Notes: generated by a model not told the origin, from the sequence alone. A DNA stretch of 64,000 bases from Aradus depressus (GCA_963662175.1 OY759222.1:9297222-9361221), one strand, 5' to 3'. Shown: positions 1 to 10,039, counted from the first letter of the stretch. Made by a program: numbers and translations.

Positions 1-182
1 ACACACTTATAAAATTTCGTGTTGATACGTTCATTCTATCGAGAGTTATCGTATAGGCTGACTGACATACAGAAATTTTTGTTTTCATTTTTGGAATCTG
101 AAGAACGGAAAACTTCTCCGCATCTAATTTCTGACAGATTACATAACTGCTTCTATACTTCGTATATCTTGGGGAAGTAAAC
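1..182 (-). repeat. Family X repeat, partial copy at window edge
   Basis: Reads in reverse as the left half of the family X repeat: the diagnostic phrases for the modules (reverse of gaatgtatcgacacgaaat, gataactctcgatagaatg) and the end module (reverse of gaagttatgtaat near 140-165, then cttggggaagt). No coding potential. Cut by the window start, so its length is unknown. Confidence 0.7.
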
Positions 183-559
183 TTAGAGAGAAACGTATGA
201 AAAGATTGTTTCACCCAATGAGTGGGACTGTAGCACCCATAGATCGTGTAAGATGTGACAGACTGTCGACGTACAATACGGTCACGAAGGCAATACCTCT
301 CTAAGGAGAACGTGAAAAATAGGTAGTTAGTTGAGGAGAAAGGTGAAGAGCGATACGGTCCAACGGATAGGGGATCTACGGGGCACTAATTGCAGCTCTG
401 AGTGCACACTGCACAAGTGCATGTTCAGAGATGCACTTTCATGACATCCAGCCCTATTTACTTGGCTCACGTCATCGCTATAACTAACTTGTAAGAGCTT
501 GATTGTTGGAAAACCTGAATTTTAAAAAGCCTTCTAGATCAAAGTTCTAGTGTAACAAA
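183..559. other. No gene recognised
   Basis: Moderate-GC unique-looking sequence without an open frame, splice-flanked exon or recognised repeat. Confidence 0.5.
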
Positions 560-650
560 CTATTTACAAAAAATGACGTCAATGAGTTACCGGCTATATA
601 TTTCCCCAGCGTAAATTAATAAACTCAATTTATCGATTGGGTTCATAACT
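560..650 (-). repeat. Family X terminal fragment
   Basis: Contains the degraded terminal signature gagttaccggctatatattt followed by ccccagcgtaaattaat, the reverse complement of the right end of family X. Confidence 0.6.
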
Positions 651-664
651 ATTGATGTATTCCT

Positions 665-1011
665 GAGGGTGCCGGCGGCTCAGTGGTATTCGTGCTTGAC
701 TTCTGAGCTCAAGATTGTGGGTTCGAAACCCGACCGAGGCCCTTAAGTTTATTTTATCTGGGAGGTAAAATAAACTTAAGCACGACGTCCTTCGGATGGC
801 ACGTTAAGCGATGGTCCCGAGCCTGTACGATGTCAGGTACTCGTTAAGGACCCCTACCCTAGGTGTATAAAAATTTAGGGAAGGCAAAATGTAGGACTCT
901 CTCAGTAGAGTCGGGCTCAAGTCCACCAGAGTGACGAAAGAGCACTTTGGTAGTAGGCGATATGACCTCATAGTTAAAGCTCGGGCATGAGTCAAAAACC
1001 TAACCTAACCT
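665..1011 (+). mobile_element. SINE-A, full-length tRNA-derived SINE
   Basis: Starts gagggtgccggcggctcagtg, matching the gagggcgccggtagctcagt head of other copies. The head contains an A-box-like core and, at about 718-730, the B-box-like gggttcgaaacccg. Next comes a 12-bp hairpin (744-778), a shared body, and a tail of aacctaacctaacct. About 345 bp. The tRNA-like head implies a pol III internal promoter (known for tRNA SINEs). It sits in the 3' part of a minus-strand LINE remnant (1012-1600). Confidence 0.9.
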
Positions 1012-1600
1012 GTAAAAAAAAAATATTACGAACGAATATGAGTCAAAGTGGCAGTAAGTCGCGGTTCCATCTTCCCTTCAATCTTCGTGGGGGGTTTTGT
1101 GGTAAGTGTTGTGAAGATAAAGTACGTATTTCTGGGTTTGTATGTGTGTAAAGTTTTCTAAAAAACCGTATGTAAGTAGTTTGTATTGTGTTGGGTACTG
1201 TGTGTATCATAAGATCGTTATGATGTGTTCTATTGTTTATGTATGTTATTAGTCTGTGTTATGTCTAATTTTGATCGTCTATTTAGAATTCCTTAGAGTA
1301 TTTTGAGTCGACGGTTCAGCGTTTTTCGTGTGAGACATATGTGAGGGTTCCATGTCAGTCTTCGATCTAATGTCAGTCCTAGGTATCGTACAGTATTAGT
1401 TTGAGGGAGGGGCTTGTCCTAGATGAAAACGGGGGGGGCATGTTTCTCGTCGAAGTGTAAATGATTTTTCTGTATTAAGTTTCATTTTCCATGTGTTGCA
1501 CCAGTTTTCAATTTGTGTGAGATGGTGTTGTAGTGTAATTGAGGCGACTATGTGAAGTTCAGCAGCAGCTAAGATGGCGGTACTGTACAATTTAAAAAAA
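1012..1600 (-). pseudogene. Jockey-like LINE remnant: RT fragment and 3' noncoding part
   Basis: On the minus strand, 1590-1396 encodes a stretch ending in LNTEKSFTLRRET, preceded by ENWCNTWKMK. This is the typical segment after the YADD box of Jockey-clade reverse transcriptases. The YADD site itself has decayed to a MYSTA-like start. Downstream on the minus strand (1390-1012) is noncoding sequence shared with the repeat at 3505-3840. There is no complete ORF, so this is a dead, 5'-truncated copy. Clade assignment is from family resemblance only. Confidence 0.7.
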
Positions 1601-2066
1601 AATAACCCTACATAACTTTCTTAACACAATCTTATATTCAGTGAAGCCAGTATACTTTAATTCAACTAATTATTTTCTTTATTTTTTTTTATTTACGTAT
1701 TTAATTTTAAAAAAATAATAAAAATTAAGATGGAAATAAGAGATTATTACCTTCGTAAGTAAAACAGTCTTCTTAGTGTCTACTTTTTATTTTTGACAAA
1801 GTTAGTATAATATAGCCTGGAATTATACTGTACTGTCTAGATAAATGGAATGTGAACACTAAGATAGAATCAGACATTAAAGTTATTATCATCAGAAGGT
1901 ACAACACTATAAGATTATTATCCAAGATTTAAAAAAATAAATTTGATAATAAGAGAATATAATGAAATGTATATTCTTTAATCTTAGCCATATTTCTGAG
2001 TAGTTGTGGGCTTAACTGTCATCGTTGGAAAAATATATATGTATTACTATAAAAAGGAATGAAAAG
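1601..2066. other. AT-rich, nothing recognised
   Basis: Low-complexity AT-rich sequence with no open frame or known repeat. Confidence 0.5.
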
Positions 2067-2067
2067 A

Positions 2068-2160
2068 TCGTCGGTGATTCACCGGCTATGTACTTCCCCA
2101 GAACGAATTAATTAAGTGTTTGCTCTCTCTCTAAAATCATTCCACCTTTTGGGATTCATA
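2068..2160 (-). repeat. Family X terminal segment
   Basis: Begins tcggtgattcaccggctatg then tacttccccag and a (CT)-rich run, which is the reverse complement of the family X right end. The palindromic terminus is well preserved here. Confidence 0.8.
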
Positions 2161-2267
2161 TACATTGTGATGTGTGATAATAAAAAAAATGTAATGATAA
2201 ATCAAATAAATATATAAATTATAATTGAGTTAATAATAAATAAATAATTAAATAAGATTACCACATT

Positions 2268-2535
2268 TCCTGTAGAAATTGTAGCTGGTCTTCTACTAAA
2301 TTTTGATTTCTACAGTAATTTCCGAAAAGGGCCCTAAAAAATATCGGAAGTTCAAGACGTACAATTTTGAAGAAAGTGCACGTATTTAAAAAAAAAAATC
2401 AATTATCAAATTTTTAATTTGGATTTCTTCTAAATATAATAATGAGATGCCGCATTGTTTTCCAAAATTTGTAAAAATGTTCAATCTAATCCAAAGGTAT
2501 AAATTATCTTAGTGGGTTCACAGGGAAAATGAATA
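2268..2535 (-). repeat. Dispersed about 220-bp repeat (second copy at 49185-49390)
   Basis: From tttctacagtaatttcc to gtgggttcacag this matches, in reverse complement, the segment inserted in the family X copy at 48995-49530. The shared core includes ttcaagacgtacaatttt and ggatttcttctaa. Noncoding. Type unknown, possibly a MITE. Confidence 0.7.
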
Positions 2536-2569
2536 GCATCTATGCTTAATTTTATTTTTTTCTTTAGAA

Positions 2570-2790
2570 TTATGGGGTTGGTAAACATAAAATTCCGGTC
2601 AAAACTGAACACTGAATTTCTGACTGATTACGTAACTTCTACACATAAGTACGACACCTACCATTTTTCATTCAGTCAACTATTCATTTTTTGCCCAAAC
2701 GGTTGATTGGTTTGGAGAGAGAGCGGAAACTTCATTGATAACTTCGTGCTGGGGAAGTACATAGCCTGTGATTCACATTGCCTTTGTAAC
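2570..2790 (+). repeat. Family X right half
   Basis: Contains gcccaaacggttgattggtt, gagagagcggaaacttc, then gctggggaagtacatagcc and tgtgattcac, the canonical right end. The central modules are deleted. Confidence 0.8.
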
Positions 2791-3020
2791 TTGTATCTGA
2801 TTAGCATGATATATCCTTTATATATCCGATAGATAGATTTGGCATGTATCCAATATACAAATGTTTTGGCATTGGTTGAATGAAAGGCTGCCAAAGAGAT
2901 GCTCCAATCTTCAGATAAAATCTTAATTAATTTTGTTGCAAATTTAAATAGATTGGGATGATTGGCCCGAGGTACCACGTGACCTCTCTCATCTCACCCA
3001 TTCCGCGATCCTTGTGACAT

Positions 3021-3840
3021 TTTTTTTTTTGCCTGTTATTTATAAAGATACAACGTTGCTAGGGTGCAACAACCAGCATCTATGATGGTGTATGTTGGCG
3101 TGAATGGCATGTGAGAGGAAGGCCACCCAGTGGTAGGTCCTCGGGACGAAAATTTATCTTGATTATTAGAGGGCGCCGGTAGCTCAGTGGTGTGCGTACT
3201 TGTCTTCTGAGCTCAAGATAGTGAGTTCGAAACCCGACCGAGGCCCTTAATTTATTTTATCTGGGAGGTAAAATAAACTTAAGCACGCCGTCCTTCGCAT
3301 GGGACGTTAAGCGATGGTCCCGAGTCTGTACGATGTCAGGTACTCGTTAAAGACCCCTACTCCAGATGAATAAAAATTTAGGGTAGGCAAAATTTAGGCC
3401 ACAGTAGAGTCGGGCTCATGTCCACCAGAGTGTCAAAAGAGCGCGGTAGTAGGCGATATGACTACGTAGTTAAAGCCCGGGCATCAGTCATAAAACCTAA
3501 CCTCTTAATTATTAGGACAAGAACAGAAAAAAAATAAAGAAATAAAATAAAATAAATAAATAAAAAGGAATTGAAAGACAATTTTGATGGATGGGTCAGA
3601 GAGATGATAAGAGTGAAGGAAAATAATGTAAAAAAAATATATTAAGAACGAATATGAGTCATGGGGCAGTAAGTCGCGGTTCTCCATCTACACACATACA
3701 AACCCAGAAATACGTACTTTATCTTCACAACACTTACCACAATAACCCCCACGAAGGTTGAAGAGAAGTTTTCTAAAAAACTGTATGTAAGTAGTTTGTA
3801 TTGTGTCGGGTACTGTGTGTATCATAAGATCGTTTCATCG
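3021..3840 (-). mobile_element. LINE 3' end (family Y), interrupted by a SINE-A
   Basis: On the minus strand this copy runs from about 3840 to an A-tail (the T run at 3021-3032). It is interrupted by the SINE-A at 3169-3503. The same sequence lies at 34830-35215, and its distal half at 1012-1330. Segment 3690-3772 is inverted relative to the copy at 1074-1157. There is no ORF. The poly-A end and its continuity with Jockey RT sequence at 1396-1590 suggest a Jockey-type LINE 3' region. Confidence 0.65.
3169..3503 (+). mobile_element. SINE-A, full-length, with target-site duplication
   Basis: Head gagggcgccggtagctcagt, B box ggttcgaaacccg, the AAGTTTATTTTA-type hairpin, body, and tail cctaacct. 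Flanked by cttgattatta (3158-3168) and cttaattatta (3504-3514), an 11-bp duplication with one mismatch. The paralogous sequence near 34950-34980 lacks the SINE and has a single cttaattataagg, giving an empty site. Confidence 0.93.
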
Positions 3841-4025
3841 TATATAAACAACATAACACTTCATAACGAGACATTTAAAAAAAATAATAATAATTTAAAT
3901 GTGTAGAATGAATAAATAAAATAAATCGCCAAAAATAAATAACTATACAAAAATTGACAAAACAGTATCCACAATTCAGTATCCATACGAGAGGGAGACC
4001 AAAAACTATTGATTAATTCGTGGAG

Positions 4026-4466
4026 GAATCACCGACAAATTTTATTTCCCCAGCTTCACGGAGTATAGGAGAAGTTATGTAATCAGTCAAAATTCGATGT
4101 CGAGTTTTCAACAGAATTTCATGTTTTCCGACCTCTAGATTCCAAATATGAAAAATACGATAACTCCCAATAGAATGAATGTATCGACACGCGATTTTAC
4201 ATGTGTATCCAGATCTGTCAAGGACGACACCTACCGATTTCCTTCCAAATCGGGGAGGCTTAACACAATAAACTTAATAACTGCCGATGTAATGAATGTA
4301 TCAACATGACATTTTATAACTTAATTCTAAACCCCATAAGGATGGAACGTCTTAATTGTCCTCGAAATCGGTCAAAAGGAAGGTTCATTAGCTTTGGAGG
4401 GGGAGCGAAAACGTAATTGATTAATTCTTGCTGGGGAAGTACATAGACGCTGATTCACCGACATTC
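4026..4466 (+). mobile_element. Family X element, most complete copy
   Basis: Both ends are present: left gaatcaccgac then ttatttccccagctt, right ctggggaagtacata then gctgattcaccgac, so the ends are inverted repeats. In between: the gaagttatgtaat module, then two related modules each with an about-45-base core (cgat-aatgaatgtatc, then gacgaca or gatggaac, then a purine-rich aatcggtcaaaaggaag). Noncoding, about 440 bp. Unclassified; see the finding on family X. Confidence 0.8.
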
Positions 4467-4780
4467 GCATCGAAGCTCATTACAGCTAAGATAATTACCT
4501 CAAGATTATAATCTCAAACTGCTATCCGTTTCAAAGACAACTTAAATTTCTCAAGCTGGTACTTCATTTGCATAGTCAACGTGTGAACTTAATGCAAATT
4601 ACACTCTGAGACGAATTGGGTCATATTAATTAAGGTTGTTGTCTGATTTTATCAGAAAACTTCTTAGATAGAGAGGGTTTAATACTTCGCAATGAATTTA
4701 GCGCTATATTAATTTAAAAGAAAAACGCAAAATTATGATTCATGTTTAAATATCGTTTTTAAAGTCCATTTGTAAAATAC
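4467..4780. other. No gene recognised
   Basis: AT-rich unique-looking sequence. Confidence 0.4.
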
Positions 4781-5040
4781 CTATCCAGCCATTGACGCAG
4801 AATGGAGGGCTCGGACTAGAGGATTATTGTGGGAACTAAGAAGGGAAAATAATTTTTTATACTTGGATTTAGCGACTTCGGTGACAAAAGGTACGTTAAG
4901 GTCAGAGTGAAGAGTTTTGTTGGAGACGTAATAAGGAGCATTGGCTATTTTACGAAGGATTTTGGATTGAAAGGATTGAATGCGCTGGAGATTGGAAGTC
5001 TTGGCAGAACCCCGTAAGTCCACATAGGTTTGAGTACTGC
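4781..5040 (-). pseudogene. Jockey-clade LINE ORF2, C-terminal fragment
   Basis: The minus-strand frame (5023-4781) reads ...SNLQRIQSFQSKILRKI, then NAPYYVSNKTLHSDLNVP. This is the characteristic region after the RT domain in Jockey-clade ORF2 (usually QRxQSKxLRxIxNAPWYVxNxxxHxDLxxP). Only about 80 residues survive, with no RT or endonuclease, so it is a 5'-truncated dead copy. A homologous, more degraded piece lies at 22195-22390 on the same strand. Confidence 0.8.
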
Positions 5041-5389
5041 GTTATATATTACATTAGTCGTTTCGTTCCCAGAGTTAATTTGAGTTGGTGACGATGTATT
5101 GAATGTTTGTGAATGGTCAGATATGTCGACTAAATAAAATAAACAGTGTAAAAAGACTGAGCTGGGCTGGGGTGAAATATGGTGGGAGAGCCTCCATCTG
5201 ACGTATGGTAATGTGTTGAGTCAGAGCCGACTTTCATCGGCCGCCGTCAACCTCCCCTCTTGGTCATTGTATCCCCTCCAAGCATGTTTATGCTAATTTC
5301 TTGGTCTGCATCTGCCGCTACTGGTTCATCCTTTGGGGCGACTTGAAAATCTGCCATTCACGGAGCGCTATTCTAAGTATCGATCATAT
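5041..5389. other. No gene recognised
   Basis: Mixed-composition sequence between a LINE fragment and a satellite; no supported coding. Confidence 0.4.
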
Positions 5390-6058
5390 TTTACGAGAAT
5401 TCGAGGCTATATCTCGACTCATACGTTCGTTTTTGTTCTTCCTTTTGAGAGTCATTTGATTTATGAATTTGAGGCTACAACAAAGCTCTCACATAAGATT
5501 CCGCTTTCCCTCTGAAATTCTGAGCTCTTTATTTGATGGACCCATACCATCTGTTTCTCCTGTTTTTATAAGGGGGTCTCTGAATCAAAGCTACACGCGT
5601 TACATAGACCCAGGTCCATGCATCGTTCTTGACTTGGACACGGGTCTGAAACCGTGGATCCAAGTCCGGGTCTGGAACCAGGTTTAGAGAGAGAGCGGAG
5701 AATTACGTATGAGTCGGGGTGACTCTTATAAGAACAAAAACTCAGAGATCGAATAAATCTCTAAAGTGCAATAACAGATGAGTCCTCCAAATAGAGATCA
5801 AAGGCTTACAGTGAGAACGATATAGATAAGTATAGAGATCGAATGTCGGGATGTAGCCTTAAATTCAGCGATCGATGGTCCTTCAAAAGAGCAAAAACAG
5901 AAAATAAGGGTCCAACAAATAAAGAGATCAAAGGTTTAGGGGGAGAGCGGAAACTTATGCCTGAGACGGGATGTAATATTAAATTCAGAGATTGAAGGAT
6001 CTTCAAAAGATCAAATACAGAAGGTTAGGATGCATCAAATAAAGATATAAAAGGTTAT

Positions 6059-6089
<31 letters not shown>

Positions 6090-6450
6090 TATGCCTGAGA
6101 CGGCATGTAGTCTTAAATTCAGAGATTGAAGGATCTTTAAATGTTCAAATACAGAAGGTTAGGATGCATCAAATAAAGAGATAAAAGGTTACGAGAGAGA
6201 GAGAGAGAGGAAATTTATGCCTGAGACGGCATGTAGTCTTAAATTCAGAGATTGAAGGATCTTTAAAAGATCAAATATAGAAGGTTAGGATGCATCAAAT
6301 AAAGAGATAAAAGATTACGAGAGAGAGAGAGAGAGGAAATTTATGTCTGAGACGGGATGTTGTCTTAAATTCAGAGATTGAAGGATCCTCAAAACACCAA
6401 AAACAGAAGGTAAGGATCGAAAAATAAAGAGTTTAAAAATGTAGTAGGGC
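5390..6450. repeat. Satellite array of about 127-bp units with (GA)n cores, partly inverted
   Basis: Units share cagagattgaaggatc, aaatacagaaggttagga, catcaaataaagagat, a (GA)n run and gcctgagacgg. Unit starts fall near 5865, 5990, 6119, 6246 and 6377, a spacing of 125-131 bp. The last units are most alike, the first more diverged. Segment 5390-5590 carries the same unit in the opposite orientation, so the array is head-to-head. Short open frames here are incidental. Confidence 0.85.
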
Positions 6451-6464
6451 GGAAACTCAAAAAT

Positions 6465-6600
6465 CGTAGTAACTGCCGATGTAATGAATTTATCAAAAAA
6501 AAATTTAATATGAGGTCGACTGGTTTTGTAGTGGGAGCGTAAAGTTAATCGATTATATCATACTGGGGAAGTACATTGATGATTCACGGCCGACTTTTTA
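6465..6600 (+). repeat. Family X right-end fragment
   Basis: aactgccgatgtaatgaatt, then gggagcgtaaagttaatcg, then actggggaagtacat and gattcac. Confidence 0.75.
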
Positions 6601-7051
6601 GAATATCGCACGTAATCAGCTTCAGGTGAAGTAATACAGCGCAAAGTTACTCCCGTACAACGCCAGATAACCTGCTAGCTCATGAATATAATTCATATAA
6701 ATAAAAGTTGTTGCTTACCCTAAGGATCTTAATCGTGGATTATAGGACTAGGTATGAATCTATAATAAGGAGTAGAATACGTTAGGTGCTTATCTCCATC
6801 AGCAATGGAGCAAACGGAAGATATACAACCTGGAATATTAAATTCCATGAACCGACAAAAGTATCAAATTATATTTTTGCTAACTGCGAAATATCATGAA
6901 GGTTATTTTAAGTAAGTTATTATTATTACTGCGCTTCCTCTCTTAGGAAATGACGAAGTATGATAAACGTGAAGTATTTGCTAATTTTAAAGTTTAGGAA
7001 GTTAGGTCATCAGATAGTCGTTATAAAGCCGATAAAATATGAATAGTTGTA
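6601..7051. other. No gene recognised
   Basis: No open frame, exon-like segment or repeat was recognised. Confidence 0.4.
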
Positions 7052-7294
7052 GAGGGCGCCGGTATCTTTGAGGTAGCGTGCTTGTCACCAGCACTTAAAA
7101 AAATTGAGCATGCCGTCCTTCGGATGGTCCCGAGCCTGTACGATGTCAGGTATTCGTTAAAGACCCCTACTCTAGGTAAATTAACCTGGCCAAAATTTAA
7201 AACTCCCACAGTAGAGTTGGACTCATGTACAGCAGCGATATGACTTTGTAATTAATGCCCGGGCATAAGTCACAATAACTAATGAGTAACTAAC
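7052..7294 (+). mobile_element. SINE-A, internally deleted copy
   Basis: Has the gagggcgccggta head but lacks the B-box segment. Continues with ccgtccttcggatgg and the usual body to cataagtcacaataacta. Confidence 0.8.
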
Positions 7295-7304
7295 AGTAAT
7301 AACT

Positions 7305-7412
7305 ACCAAGTAGTGTACTTGTATATTGAGCTCGAGATCGCGGGTTCGAAACCCGGCGGGGGTCCTCCATCTTGGACCCCCATGACCTCGTAGTTAAAGC
7401 TCGTCACACTAA
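7305..7412 (+). mobile_element. SINE-A rearranged fragment
   Basis: tRNA-like half with gagctcgagatcgcgggttc and aaacccggc, joined directly to the SINE tail catgacctcgtagttaaagc. The body between is deleted. Confidence 0.7.
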
Positions 7413-7734
7413 CTAACCTGCTTAAAGTTACTCTGGGCGTACCTGCAAGTATATTATAAACTTATTAAAATAATTTTTATTAATATAAAAATACCTATTT
7501 CGGTTGTGATGTATAAAAATAATATACACATTAAAAAGATTAAATTATAAACATTAAAAAATTAATTATATTTATTTTTATATAAAAAGCAAATTTATTT
7601 TTAAACAAATGAGTAAAAAAACAAAACACGGCCATCAGCTGTTTTTTTAGTGTGTGTGTAGTGTAGAGTCGGGTCGAGGCCTGGGAGGATGGCGACGGGC
7701 TGAGTGAACATGGACAGTGGTGTTTAGGCTTCAG

Positions 7735-8045
7735 ATATATCTGAGTCGAGCCCCACTCTCTGGTCATTCCTTCCCTTCGGCCGATTCTGCTGAAAATTCG
7801 TGTCGTCGTTATGGGGTTTGAATGTCCATATGAAATTTTGTGTCGATACACTCAATCGGCAGTTATATTAGTTTTTGTGTTAAGCATCCCGTAAACCCCC
7901 CTTCCCTTTAGCCAATTTATCTGAGACTCAATAGGTATCGTTCTTAGATGATTCTGGATACAAATTCAAAATTTTGTGTCGATACATTAATTCTATTGGG
8001 AGTTATCGTTATCATAAACACACAAACAGACATAATTTTTCTTTT
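7735..8045 (-). repeat. Family X internal modules
   Basis: Two reverse-oriented modules: cggccgattctgctgaaaat, then tgtcgtcgttatggggttt, then gtgtcgatacactcaatcgg; repeated at 7900-8035 with tctattgggagttatcg. Terminal parts are missing. Confidence 0.75.
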
Positions 8046-9003
8046 ACAGTAACATTTTACCAATACAGTAACAAATTTATCAATAAACATATTTCACACT
8101 ATAACGCAATCAATCTCCGATAAAATAATTAATTTGTTAAGTATTGATGACGATGATGAAAAAATCAATAACATATTTATTTTCGTAACTGATAGTTTAA
8201 AATTTAGAAAAACAGTTTTATTATGATTTGCCCTCTCGCTTACCTTATACATTTCAATATAACACATTTCACAACAGTTGGTATTTTTCTTTTCTTTACT
8301 TCGGCCCATATTTATAATTTTGTATTTTCCAAAATTAATTTTTGGAAATCAAATATATGAGCCTTGTTGAAGAATAATTTTGAAGTGGTAGAGACACATA
8401 AATGAAGATATTAGGACAGTTATAAGTTGAGGTATTAATCTAAAGAGGTTTCAACCGATAAGTTATACTGTCCTACCTTATAAGCCCTCAAAGATCTTTT
8501 TCATTCTTTGTATTCAAATGATATATGACAAAACTAGTTTGAGTGTTGGAGGAACCTGATAATGGACCAACTGTTCAACTCTAATGACCTAAGTCCTAAA
8601 GGCTAATGAAGACATCTTGGATCAGGCTATTTGTCCCTGCTCTTTTGAACAATAGCTCACCGAACCAATTAACAGGGGGGGGGGGGGTCAAAAAAAAAAA
8701 GGAGCAATCAATTTATATCCGTGCGTTGAGACCACCCGATCTCACCTGTCTTAATTTGTACCTAATTGGCTCTGAATCACTCCAGAGCAGTACTCAACGT
8801 CTTCAAGTTCTTCCGCTTTACGAGAAGACATATATATATTTTTTTTTATTCTATTATTTATTCTACAATCTGTACAAACAATAACAATAAGCAGAAGTGA
8901 TGACTTTAAGAAGACATGATGAAATAATAAGCAATACAAAATATTTAAAACATAATAAGAAGGAAAAAAAAAGAAATGAATAATCACAAAATAATAACAA
9001 ACA
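8046..9003. other. AT-rich, homopolymers; no gene
   Basis: Includes a G run next to an A run at about 8676-8700. No supported coding. Confidence 0.5.
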
Positions 9004-9005
9004 TA

Positions 9006-9921
9006 GTAGGCAAAAAAAGTATTTGCACACCATAAAAATTTGGGTTTAATTTTAACTACTAACGGAGAATAACATGAAATTAATTTGTTTTATTCTATAA
9101 TTGCTTAGATTCAAAAATATAATAGCAGTTGTCTAAAAAAAAATAATTTAATAATTATATCAACACAATTAACAGAATTTCACGCAAAAAAAGTATTTGC
9201 ACGCTCATATTATTATACATATTACAATTATTAGTTTGTTTCGGTAGAGCTAATTCGTTCGGTAGTTTGTTTCGTTGTTTACAAACAAATAAGGATTAAT
9301 ATGCACTATGATTCAGTTGAACTTTGTGTTTGAATTGATTAACATGCCGAAGAAAAACGAAATATCGCGTTCTGATCGGGAAAAAATCATTTTTTTGCGT
9401 GAGTTAGGCAAAAGTTACCGTGAAATCGGAAAAATCGGGTTTTCAACAGTTAATATTGTTAAAAAAAAAAGAATTGACTGGTAGTGTTGAAAACAAACCC
9501 CGGAAAGGACGACCATCCAAACTCACGCATCGACAAAAACGTGAAATAGTGCGAAATGCTCTTAAAAATCCAAAATCTAGCGCGCAAAAAATTGCTGATG
9601 ACTTGGCGACAACATCGCGGAATGCTGTTACGTCACAAACAATAAGGAACGTTCTCCATAATGAGGGAATAAAAGGAAGGCGCCCTCAAAAGAAAGAGAG
9701 GAAAACATTGTTATTTTCAGGCTGTGCAAATATGTATTTTGGGTAAAATTTTGTTAATCCTGTTACTGTTAAAGTTAAGTTAGTTATTATTAAATTTTTA
9801 AGGACAACTTCTTGAATCTTCTTACATTTAGACAAGAAAAAAATTTTTATTGTGTTATTTACAATTACTTATTGTCGTTAAATAAAAAATTTCATGCTGT
9901 GCAAATACTTTTCTTGCCTAC
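9006..9921 (+). mobile_element. Tc1/mariner element, internally deleted
   Basis: Terminal inverted repeats gtaggcaaaaaaagtatttg (left) and the reverse complement of caaatacttttcttgcctac (right), flanked by TA on both sides (9004-9005 and 9922-9923), as in Tc1/mariner. A second aaaaaaagtatttgcac at 9185-9201 is a subterminal repeat of the type seen in IR/DR elements. At 916 bp it is short for a family usually near 1.3-1.7 kb. Only the DNA-binding part of the transposase remains. Confidence 0.9.
9344..9745 (+). pseudogene. Tc1-type transposase, N-terminal DNA-binding part only
   Basis: The natural start appears to be the ATG at 9344 (MPKKNEISRSDREKI, then LRELGKSYREIG), a paired-like helix-turn-helix. 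An indel in the A run at 9469-9479 shifts the frame. The second frame (9480-9745) continues GSVENKPRKGRPSKLT, then DLATTSRNAVTSQTIRNVL, the second (RED-type) helix-turn-helix with the linking GRP AT-hook-like motif. The DDE catalytic domain is missing: the frame runs straight into the right terminal repeat. It could bind ends but not cut. Confidence 0.88.
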
Positions 9922-10039
9922 TATACAAAAATAATAGACAGAATACGTAATAAATCAATAGTAAATGAATAAACAGAAAGCATAAAATGAGAGAAATAAA
10001 ACAAAAAAATAAAATAAATAAATAAAAAATAAATAAAAT

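Noticed and set aside
665..740. A genuine tRNA gene
   Set aside because: A- and B-box-like motifs are present, but the sequence recurs with the same 260-bp body in many copies and the clover-leaf is imperfect. It is a SINE head.
4026..4466. Helitron
   Set aside because: There is a terminal hairpin, but both ends carry it as inverted repeats, there is no CTRR 3' end and no TC start, and no Rep/helicase sequence.
5333..6006. Small proteins in the satellite region
   Set aside because: Frames overlap the tandem units on both strands and are not conserved between units.
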